This document shows positions 14,812 through 21,557 of a stretch of 64,000 nt of DNA, in pieces. Each line of letters starts with the position of its first letter. The first letter of the stretch is position 1. The position numbers and the translations under genes are program-made. The stretch is from the NCBI RefSeq assembly GCF_049199905.1, contig NZ_JBLZPK010000014.1:124001-188000 (forward strand), written 5' to 3'. The notes under the pieces were generated by a model that was not told where the DNA came from, searched no databases, and saw only the letters and a list, made by a program, of their open reading frames with translations. The DNA comes from Shinella sp032095155. GTDB lineage: Bacteria > Pseudomonadota > Alphaproteobacteria > Rhizobiales > Rhizobiaceae.

Positions 14812-15615
14812 TCACCCGCCGCCCCGATCAAGGCCGGCAAAATGCAGCCGTTCCCGCAGCAAGCGCAGGCCATCGCCGTGCCGCCGCCTCTCAGCGCTGG
14901 TCGCCTCATCAGCGATTTCAGGTGTGATCAAGTCGATGGCGTAGGCATGGGCCTCGACGCCGAGTGCCATCAGGTCGCGGTCCCAACGCCGCATGGCCGC
15001 GCTCTCAGCTGCCTTCCGAGCTTCGCCCACAAGCGCAACCTCAGGTTCCGGCCTCGGCGCGGGCCAAGCTCGCCCGTTCAAAAGCCCCTTCAGCGCCATA
15101 ACCCGCTGAGTGGAAGACTCACCGTCAGCTAGTGCGCCGTTACCACAAGCACCCGTCGGTTCTTTAGATTGGTTACTTAGATAGGTTTGTGTCGCAGAGC
15201 TGCGACGTTTAACGTCGCAGCTCTGCGACCTTGAACGTCGCGCGCTTGCGACTTTCACAACAGCATCGGCGGCAGCGCCAGCGCCCATCTTCATGCGGGC
15301 ATTCCACTCTTCCACTATGGCGCGAAAGCGGGCCCAATTCGGCAGGTACGCGGCACGATGAGACTTGCCGCCATGGCTTGTCTTTTCGATAAAGCCTAGA
15401 TCGTGCAGCTTCTCAGTGGCGCGGATGACAGTCGCACGGTCTATGCCGAGCAACGTTTCTAGCCGTTCAATGCTAGGATCGCATTGCCCAGTGCCCCGAT
15501 TGAAATGGTCGATGACAGCGCCAGCAACACGCCGGCTTGCATCTGCTAAACCAGGCGCAATGCTGAGCGCCTTGTAGGCGAACAGAACATCGTTCTTCTG
15601 ACAGGAATTCGACAT
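14812..15615 (-). CDS. Winged-helix replication-initiator-like protein with embedded iterons
   Basis: A 267-residue protein. Residues about 10-110 form a helix-turn-helix/winged-helix domain (GAVIDHFNRGTGQCDPS, LETLLGIDRATVIRATEKLHDLGFIEKTSHGG). This is the arrangement of phage and plasmid replication initiators such as lambda O, and of related regulators. Residues about 115-150 are low-complexity and basic (ARRSRSQSCDVKRRSS). At DNA level they are made of three phased palindromes (15191-15252). The C-terminal part is helical, with no ATPase motifs. The ATG at 15615 is used. The gene is upstream of, and on the same strand as, the tape-measure fragment. A replication role is inferred from the fold plus internal iterons. 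A plain transcription regulator is the alternative. Confidence 0.6.
   Translation of the reverse strand: MSNSCQKNDVLFAYKALSIAPGLADASRRVAGAVIDHFNRGTGQCDPSIERLETLLGIDRATVIRATEKLHDLGFIEKTSHGGKSHRAAYLPNWARFRAIVEEWNARMKMGAGAAADAVVKVASARRSRSQSCDVKRRSSATQTYLSNQSKEPTGACGNGALADGESSTQRVMALKGLLNGRAWPAPRPEPEVALVGEARKAAESAAMRRWDRDLMALGVEAHAYAIDLITPEIADEATSAERRRHGDGLRLLRERLHFAGLDRGGG
15191..15252. repeat. Three phased iteron-like palindromes, candidate replication origin
   Basis: GTCGCAGAGCTGCGAC (15191-15206), GTCGCAGCTCTGCGAC (15214-15229) and GTCGCGCGCTTGCGAC (15237-15252) start exactly 23 bases apart. The first two together make a perfect 39-base inverted repeat about T15210. A noticeably AT-rich stretch adjoins at about 15158-15190. 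Iterons plus an AT-rich segment inside an initiator gene is the layout of the lambda origin within gene O. Confidence 0.65.
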
Positions 15616-15948
15616 ATCGCCGCCCTCGCTTTAGAGGGCCGATGACACTGGAAACAGTGAGACACATGCATAAACGAGGCATTGTTTTTCCTCGATAATT
15701 TGAAGTGTCTCAATTCTGCTGTAAGTACTGAGAATATGGGAAACCGATGGGCCGTCATCGCCCACCATTCTTTTCCCCTTCCTCCGCAGACTAAGCATCG
15801 CTGGTAAGTCGTTTGTCTCGATCGCGGCGCGGCTTTGGGAACTTAGGCATTTTTCCTTTTTCATATGCAGGTCGACGATCGTATACGCTGGCGCGCGTGC
15901 GGCGCTTGTCCGCGTATTCAACGTAGCTACGTTCGCCTAATCCTAAAG
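15616..15948. promoter_or_regulatory. Upstream region of the replication-type gene with several palindromes
   Basis: No credible gene was found here. Three operator-like inverted repeats stand near the start of the leftward gene: GCCCTC-N6-GAGGGC (15622-15639), CACTG-GAAA-CAGTG (15646-15659), and TGAGACAC (15658-15665) paired with GTGTCTCA (15705-15712). Dense palindromes of this kind are usual in phage control regions. The repressor, if any, is not in the window. Confidence 0.4.
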
Positions 15949-15983
15949 CTCAAGGCGCCGATAGACTCGGCGCCTTGAGTTTG
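15949..15983 (-). terminator. Strong hairpin downstream of the RTX gene
   Basis: CTCAAGGCGCCGA, a 5-base loop, TCGGCGCCTTGAG: a perfect 13-base stem. A TTT follows on the plus strand and CTTTA on the minus strand. It stands 32 bases past the stop of the leftward RTX gene and probably terminates it. It could act in both directions. Confidence 0.65.
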
Positions 15984-16011
15984 CGTTCATGCCCTAAGGC
16001 GCTGGGCGTAC

Positions 16012-19000
16012 CTAGATGATGAAGAAGTCATTGTGGCTGATGCCGAGCCCCGGGGACAGGGTGGCGAATTGCACCGATCCTCCCGCGGCCTTGCCGTTCG
16101 AATCGTAAAACAGTTTCCCGGTATCGGTTTCATAGATGATGCGGTCATTGGAATCGGTGGCTGTGCCGCTGGCATTGGCGGTAAACTGCGCCGCACTCAG
16201 CACGCCGACACCGACGATCGCGTTGAAGATGGAATTTTCAAGCCGGATCGTGTCGTTGACGAAGTTGAAGTCGGTGATCTTGTCGATGTTGGTTGCACCG
16301 AGCGTCGTGTTGAACAGGAAGGTATCGTTCCCGTTCCCCCCAGTCAGCGTGTCACTACCAGCCCGGCCGTTCAGTGTATCATTGCCGTTCCCGCCAATGA
16401 TGAGGTTGACGCCGTTGTTGCCGGTCAGCGTATCGTTGAAGGCCGAGCCGGTGAGGTTTTCGATCGAAACATAGGTGTCGCCCAGCGCTTCTCCGGTATT
16501 GCCGGCCGGGCTTGTCAGGCTGGCGACCACGCCGGCCGTCGCCGCCGCATAGGAAACACGGTCGGTGCCGGCACCGCCGTCGAGCTTATCCTTGCCCACG
16601 CCACCGAGCAGGGTGTCGTTTCCGTCGTTGCCAAACAGGCTATCGTTGCCGCCAAGGCCCGAGAGCGTATCGTTGCCCTTTCCACCGCTGATACTGTTGA
16701 CGCCGTTGTTGCCGGTCAGCTTGTCGTTGAAGGCTGAGCCGGTCAGGTTCTCGATCGATATATAGGTGTCGCCCAGCGCTTCTCCGGTATTGCCGGCAGG
16801 GCTTGTCAGGCTTGCAACCACGCCGGCCGTCGCCGCCGCATAGGAAACACGGTCGGTGCCGGCACCGCCGTCGAGCTTGTCTTTGCCCACGCCGCCGAGC
16901 AGGGTGTCGTTGCCGTCGTTTCCGAAGAGGCTGTCGTTGCCACCAAGGCCCGAAAGCATATCGTTGCCCTTTCCGCCGCTGATGCTGTTGACGCTGTTAT
17001 TGCCAGTCAGTTTGTCGTTGAAGGCGGAGCCGGTCAGATTCTCGATTGACGTATAGGTGTCGCCCAGCGCTTCTCCGGTATTGCCGGCCGCATTGGACAG
17101 GCTGGCGATAACGGCAGCCGTGGCTGCCGCATAGGAAACACGGTCGGTGCCTGCACCGCCGTCGAGCTTGTCTTTGCCCACGCCGCCGAGCAGGGTGTCG
17201 TTGCCGTCGTTGCCAAAGAGGCTATCGTTGCCGCCAAGGCCCGAGAGCGTATCGTTGCCCTTTCCGCCGCTGATGCTGTTAACGCCGTTGTTGCCGGTCA
17301 GCTTGTCGTTGAAGGCCGAGCCGGTCAGGTTCTCGATCGATATATAGGTGTCGCCCAGCGCTTCTCCGGTATTGCCGGCTGGGCTTGTCAGGCTGGCGAT
17401 GACAGCAGCCGTGGCCGCCGCATAGGAGGCACGGTCAGTGCCGGTACCGCCGTCGAGCTTGTCCTTCCCCACCCCGCCGAACAGGGTGTCGTTGCCGTCG
17501 TCGCCGAAAAGGCTGTCGTCTCCGCCAAGACCCGACAGCGTGTCGTTACCATTGCCGCCGCTGATGCTGTTGACGCTGTTGTTGCCGGTCAGCTTATCGG
17601 CGAAGGCCGAGCCGGTGAGGTTTTCGATCGACGAATAGGTGTCGCCGGCAGCCTCGCCGGTATTGCTGGCCGCATTGGACAGGCTGGCGATGACGGCAGC
17701 GGCCGCATTGGCATAGCTGGCGCGGTCGGTGCCGCCTCCGCCGGACAGCAAATCGCCGCCTGCGCCGCCATCCAGCACATCGTCGCCGCCCAAGCCATTC
17801 AATTCGTCCCGCACCGATGTGCCGCGCATCGTTTCGCTGTCATCGTCGCCGAGAATGACCAGTTTGTCGTTTTCGGTGCCGCCCGGGTCGAAATCCTGCA
17901 CCTGGAATTGCGACAGATCGACGGACGTCGCGTTGAGCATTTCGACGCGGAAGACGTCAGCCGTGCCGACCAGAGCGAAATCGACGACGAGATTGGCCGC
18001 AAGGCCGGCGCCGACCTGATCGGCGCGAACGACGACGAGCTTTGCTGGCGCCGCGGCCTGGAATTCGATTTCCTCTATCGATGCGACCGTCGTTTTGACG
18101 AGACTGATGTCACCGGTGGCTAGGATGCGGTCCGAATCGGCGCCGCCGTCGATCGTGTCATTGGTGAAGGCATCGAGGCCACCACCTTGGAACGTGTCGT
18201 TGCCGGCATTGCCGGACGCGATGTCCCGCAGGGAATCGATGGTGATCGTGTCGCTTGCGCCGTCGCTGACGCTGGTGCGGGTCAGTTGATTGACTTCGCC
18301 GGTGATCCGGCCACCACTGCCGTCGGTGTCCCCGGCATCCTGCCAAACGGTGACGAACTTCCCGTTTTGCAGCATGCCGAGGGCGGAAAGAATGTCACGG
18401 TCCGAGCCGTCGGCCGCGATTGCAAACTCGCTTGCCAGGTTGGCCGACAGTGCATTGCCGTTCTGGTCGAAGATGCGCGCAAAGATATCGTCGGTGGTGG
18501 CGTTGAAAGGTTTCGTCCAGCTGACGACGATGAAGCCGTTCGACAGGACGGCGATATCAGGATCGACTTCGTCAACTGTGCTTGTCGTGTTGACCTTGAT
18601 GAAACCCGTCTGGGCAACGCCGTTGGCATTGAAAATCTCGAGCGTGATGCCGTTGCCCAGCGTGCCGCCTTCGCTCCAGCCGGAATCCGTATAGACCACG
18701 GCCCAGTTGCCGTTCGGCAGCGCGGTCAACGCGGACTGCGTGTTGTCACCAAAGCTGTCGATCAGGAAGTCGGCGGTGCGTACCGTGCCGTCGGCGTTGT
18801 AGATCACGGCCCTGAGCGGCTGGTTGGCAGGGTTGGTGTCGGTATAGGTAACAACGAAGCCGCCGTCAGCCAGCCCAACGACGGACGCGTCGTTCTGGAT
18901 GCCGGTCGTTGCGACAGTGTTGACCGAGATGAAGCCTCCCAACTGCGAGCCGGCTGCATTGTAGCGGCCGACGAAAATATTGCCGCCGAATGTGAAGCTG

Positions 19001-19434
19001 ATGGCAAAGCCGCCACCGTCAAGCGCGCTGGTGACCGGGTCTTCGAACGAGACAGACGGTCCGCTCAGCGTCAGTTCGCCGCCGACCGTATTGCCGTTCT
19101 GGTCGAAGATGCGGCCAAGCATGGCGCTTTCGGCAGGATTGTTGTCATCCCAGACGACCAGGACATTGCCATTGGCGAGTTTGGTCAGCGAGGGTTTTCC
19201 GGGAGGTTCGGTGTTGGCATCGTCGTAGGGGATGCGGAAGCCGCCGACCTGATTGGAATCGGCGTCATAGAAGTTCAAAAGAATGAAGTTGCCGCTCGCG
19301 GTGTTATAGGCGGCAACGAAACCACCATTGTCGAGGCCCAGCACATCCGGCAGAATCTGCGTGCCGGACGTGAAGGTATTGACCCCGAACTGGAAGGTCG
19401 TCGTGGTGGTATTGAAGGTGGTGGTAACGGTCAT
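16012..19434 (-). CDS. Large RTX (hemolysin-type calcium-binding) secreted protein
   Basis: About 1140 residues. The N-terminal 400 residues form a beta-propeller-like array with repeats of the kind GGFVVTYTD and NGNAVGG-type strands. A linker follows (about 400-550). Five 97-residue units then each hold RTX nonapeptides (GGxGNDTLSGLGG, GNDGNDTLLGG) plus the segment YAAATAAVIASL...TGEALGDTYTSIENLTGSAFNDKLTG. The C-terminal 110 residues (TDFNFVNDTIRLENS, NDRIIYETDTGKLFYDSNG) match the C-terminal secretion region of type I-exported RTX proteins. There is no Sec signal peptide, so export by a type I ABC system is expected, but no such genes are in the window. The ATG at 19434, 9 bases after AGGAG, is preferred over a GTG at 19443. 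No enzymatic domain was recognised. Confidence 0.88.
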   Translation of the reverse strand: MTVTTTFNTTTTTFQFGVNTFTSGTQILPDVLGLDNGGFVAAYNTASGNFILLNFYDADSNQVGGFRIPYDDANTEPPGKPSLTKLANGNVLVVWDDNNPAESAMLGRIFDQNGNTVGGELTLSGPSVSFEDPVTSALDGGGFAISFTFGGNIFVGRYNAAGSQLGGFISVNTVATTGIQNDASVVGLADGGFVVTYTDTNPANQPLRAVIYNADGTVRTADFLIDSFGDNTQSALTALPNGNWAVVYTDSGWSEGGTLGNGITLEIFNANGVAQTGFIKVNTTSTVDEVDPDIAVLSNGFIVVSWTKPFNATTDDIFARIFDQNGNALSANLASEFAIAADGSDRDILSALGMLQNGKFVTVWQDAGDTDGSGGRITGEVNQLTRTSVSDGASDTITIDSLRDIASGNAGNDTFQGGGLDAFTNDTIDGGADSDRILATGDISLVKTTVASIEEIEFQAAAPAKLVVVRADQVGAGLAANLVVDFALVGTADVFRVEMLNATSVDLSQFQVQDFDPGGTENDKLVILGDDDSETMRGTSVRDELNGLGGDDVLDGGAGGDLLSGGGGTDRASYANAAAAVIASLSNAASNTGEAAGDTYSSIENLTGSAFADKLTGNNSVNSISGGNGNDTLSGLGGDDSLFGDDGNDTLFGGVGKDKLDGGTGTDRASYAAATAAVIASLTSPAGNTGEALGDTYISIENLTGSAFNDKLTGNNGVNSISGGKGNDTLSGLGGNDSLFGNDGNDTLLGGVGKDKLDGGAGTDRVSYAAATAAVIASLSNAAGNTGEALGDTYTSIENLTGSAFNDKLTGNNSVNSISGGKGNDMLSGLGGNDSLFGNDGNDTLLGGVGKDKLDGGAGTDRVSYAAATAGVVASLTSPAGNTGEALGDTYISIENLTGSAFNDKLTGNNGVNSISGGKGNDTLSGLGGNDSLFGNDGNDTLLGGVGKDKLDGGAGTDRVSYAAATAGVVASLTSPAGNTGEALGDTYVSIENLTGSAFNDTLTGNNGVNLIIGGNGNDTLNGRAGSDTLTGGNGNDTFLFNTTLGATNIDKITDFNFVNDTIRLENSIFNAIVGVGVLSAAQFTANASGTATDSNDRIIYETDTGKLFYDSNGKAAGGSVQFATLSPGLGISHNDFFII
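16320..17745 (-). repeat. Five tandem 291-bp repeats inside the RTX gene
   Basis: Equivalent positions recur every 291 bases (for example at about 16565, 16856, 17147, 17438 and 17729). Each unit encodes 97 residues. Central copies are nearly identical in DNA. The first and last copies are more diverged and run into the flanking domains. Confidence 0.9.
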
Positions 19435-19875
19435 TTGCAGCACTCCTGAACTGATGCGATGGATCGGAATTCAGCGTGATTTCGGCAGAGCCGCAGGTGA
19501 GCGCTAATGCACTCAGCGTTGCGCAGCGGGCCATTCGGCAGGGCGAATGACCCGAGTACAAACCCGGCATTTGGGGCGCATGCGCAGTGGGAAACATGGA
19601 GAGAAAACGTCTCGTCCGATACGAGCGACGATGATGATGCCGCCTCGGGAACTTTCTCTCAGTTTCTTGGACGCCTTATTCTCCGAAGGTGCCCACAAAT
19701 AACCAACGTGAGTGGTTCCAGGTTTATTCGGAAATAATTCGATTTTCTAAATTATAATATACAACCATCGCGGTGACATGAGATCCGGGTGATGTGCTGC
19801 GAGCCATTGAATCAGAGGCCGATCGATCGACATGCGCGGCGTAGCACGCCCACTCATTTTTGATGAAACAGCGCT
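19435..19875. other. 440-bp gene-free region upstream of the RTX gene
   Basis: No credible coding region. A very AT-rich stretch at about 19728-19765 includes TATAAT at 19753-19758, which could be the core of a promoter for the leftward RTX gene. I could not find a matching -35 box. This lone region probably holds whatever controls RTX expression. Confidence 0.4.
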
Positions 19876-20112
19876 TCATGCTGGACGGCGCGGGCCGAAA
19901 TTGATCCTCACGACATTGCAGAATTCAGGCTGCGGCTTCGCTTGTTGAGCCGATGGATCGTCCTTGGCGTCCGAGCATGGCACCCGTTCGCTCGTGTCGT
20001 CCTTCATCTCCTGGAGTTTCCGGTACAGGTGCACCACGACCTTTTTATAAAAGGACACGACTTCACGGTGCTCATCGCGCGGAATGTAGAGTTCGTCGAA
20101 CCGCTTGGTCAT
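19876..20112 (-). CDS. Small hypothetical protein
   Basis: A 78-residue protein starting at the ATG at 20112, behind a strong ribosome site, AGGAGG (8 bases upstream). This decides against longer upstream starts. The first 50 residues are charged and helical (KRFDELYIPRDEHREVVSFYKK, VVVHLYRKLQEMKDD in parts). The tail is polar and ends RINFGPRRPA. No membrane segment or known family was recognised. Confidence 0.5.
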   Translation of the reverse strand: MTKRFDELYIPRDEHREVVSFYKKVVVHLYRKLQEMKDDTSERVPCSDAKDDPSAQQAKPQPEFCNVVRINFGPRRPA

Positions 20113-20398
20113 CGTCTTCACCTCCTGCTGAAGCAACAAATTCCCCGCGAATGCCGATGTTCCGGCCTGCCGAGCCTCATGGTTAACAGCGGGTAACAAC
20201 CATGCATGACGAGCTTCACGGAACCTTCGCCACGCCGCGACATTCCCCTATCGAGCGCGGACCGTGTCAACCGGACGCGACAGGGATGGCGAACATGGTG
20301 GTTTTTCCGGTTTCTCATCATGGCCAACGAAACGGCAGTCGAGCGCCCCACCTGTCCGGCCCGTCTCACCCTGCCGCCCTTTGAAGAGGTCACGCCCC

Positions 20399-20833
20399 AT
20401 GTCTTCGATGACGCTTCCCGAAATCGCTCGAAAGCTGAGAAAAATCGACTTCTGCATGATGTCGACGCATGGCGGATCGGCCGCCATCACCAACCGCCCG
20501 ATGAGCAACAACGGCGATGTCGACTATGATGGCGACTCGTGGTTCTTCTCGTTTGAAGACACCAACAAGGTTGCCGAAATCCGCCGCGATCCGCATGTCT
20601 CGTTGGCTTTCACAGAGGCCCCTAGCCTGCTCGGCAAACCCGGTATCTTCATTTCCATCGAGGGCGAGGCACGCATCAGCAAGGACAAAGCCGAATTCGC
20701 GGACCATTGGGTTCCCGACCTGGAGCGCTGGTTCACGCAGGGCGTGGACACGCCGGGCCTCGTGCTCATCCAGGTGCGCGGCAAGCGCGTGCAGTACTGG
20801 GACGGCGAACACAACGGCACAATCCCGCTTTGA
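20399..20833 (+). CDS. Pyridoxamine 5'-phosphate oxidase-fold general stress protein
   Basis: A 144-residue split-barrel flavin-binding protein of the general stress protein 26 type. It has the usual order: IDFCMMSTHGGSAAITNRPMSNNGDVD, DSWFFSFEDTNKVAEIRRDPHVSLAF (described in parts), GKPGIFISIEGEARISKDK, and a C-terminal LVLIQVRGKRVQYWDGE. It probably binds FMN or F420-like cofactors. The substrate is not known. The ATG at 20399 gives the family's usual length; the in-frame upstream extension is not coding-like. Its 3' end meets the leftward membrane-protein gene (20834) with no spacing, so the two are convergent. Confidence 0.8.
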   Translation: MSSMTLPEIARKLRKIDFCMMSTHGGSAAITNRPMSNNGDVDYDGDSWFFSFEDTNKVAEIRRDPHVSLAFTEAPSLLGKPGIFISIEGEARISKDKAEFADHWVPDLERWFTQGVDTPGLVLIQVRGKRVQYWDGEHNGTIPL

Positions 20834-21376
20834 TCACCGCGTCGCCAAAAGCGCCACATAGGCCAGCACCGTCAGCAGCAGGCCTCGGAACGCAAAGCCC
20901 ACGAAGCGGTACTTTTCGCGGGCGATGCTGGCCATGGCATCGGCGTTCTGCATGTATTGTTCGAACAGGTAGTCGATGTCGCGAGCGAGTGCCGCCTTGC
21001 GAAAATCCTCGCGATGGTGCGGCCAGGCGCCCCAGAACAGCGAAGTGGAATTGTCGACGCGGCGCGGCAGGACGACGAGAATCGCTGATACGATGGAAAA
21101 GACGAGAGCCAGAGCGAGCAGGCCGGAGAAGATGTCCGAGGTCCAGTCGCCCTCGGCATAGCGCGACCATGTGAAGACCGCACGGCTTTCCGTTGACGTC
21201 ACCAGCAGCGCCAGCATGAAGGTGAAGATATAGGCGGCCTTCTGGTCGGACAGCTTCACCTGGTCGTAGAAGACGTCGTTGACGCGGCGGATATGATCGA
21301 AATGTTCGAGCGCGATACCCTCGGTGCCGTCGAGCACCGGTTTAAGGATAGCCGCGCGTTCATCGTGTTTTACCAT
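20834..21376 (-). CDS. Pycsar-effector-like (PycTM/DUF5706-type) membrane protein
   Basis: 180 residues with two central hydrophobic segments (AAYIFTFMLALLV and IFSGLLALALVFSIVSAILVVL), a third near the C-terminus (FRGLLLTVLAYVALL) and a helical region between. The pattern is that of the TM effector family of Pycsar defence: LSDQKAAYIFTF before the first segment, VLPRR after the second, the conserved SLFWGAW, and an amphipathic helix DIDYLFEQYMQNADAMASIAREKYRFVG (in parts). Such effectors are thought to disrupt the inner membrane on sensing a cyclic nucleotide. The ATG at 21376 follows AAGGA. It is divergent from a class III nucleotide cyclase whose start is 181 bases away. The family call is my reading of motifs. 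A functional link with the cyclase is inference. Confidence 0.6.
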   Translation of the reverse strand: MVKHDERAAILKPVLDGTEGIALEHFDHIRRVNDVFYDQVKLSDQKAAYIFTFMLALLVTSTESRAVFTWSRYAEGDWTSDIFSGLLALALVFSIVSAILVVLPRRVDNSTSLFWGAWPHHREDFRKAALARDIDYLFEQYMQNADAMASIAREKYRFVGFAFRGLLLTVLAYVALLATR

Positions 21377-21557
21377 GTCTTGGTCCTTCGCCGTGTTCCA
21401 ACGTGATAGCGAAGCGCCCCCGGAATGCAACGCCGGCCATGCCGGCCGGCTTGACTTTTTCAGGGGGATGACGAGTGCTGGCGGCCATGCACAATCGCCT
21501 GTTTCACTCCGGCTCATACTCCACCGCCCTCCTGCGCTGCCCGGCTGGGAGCGCCGG

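Noticed and set aside
16033..19449. Long and repeated open frames opposite the RTX gene
   Set aside because: They recur every 291 bases because the RTX repeats do. Their predicted sequences are Pro/Ser-rich shadows of the Gly-Asn-Asp repeats.
13600..20300. An integrase or attachment site for the prophage remnant or island
   Set aside because: No recombinase gene, tRNA or paired direct repeats were visible within the window.
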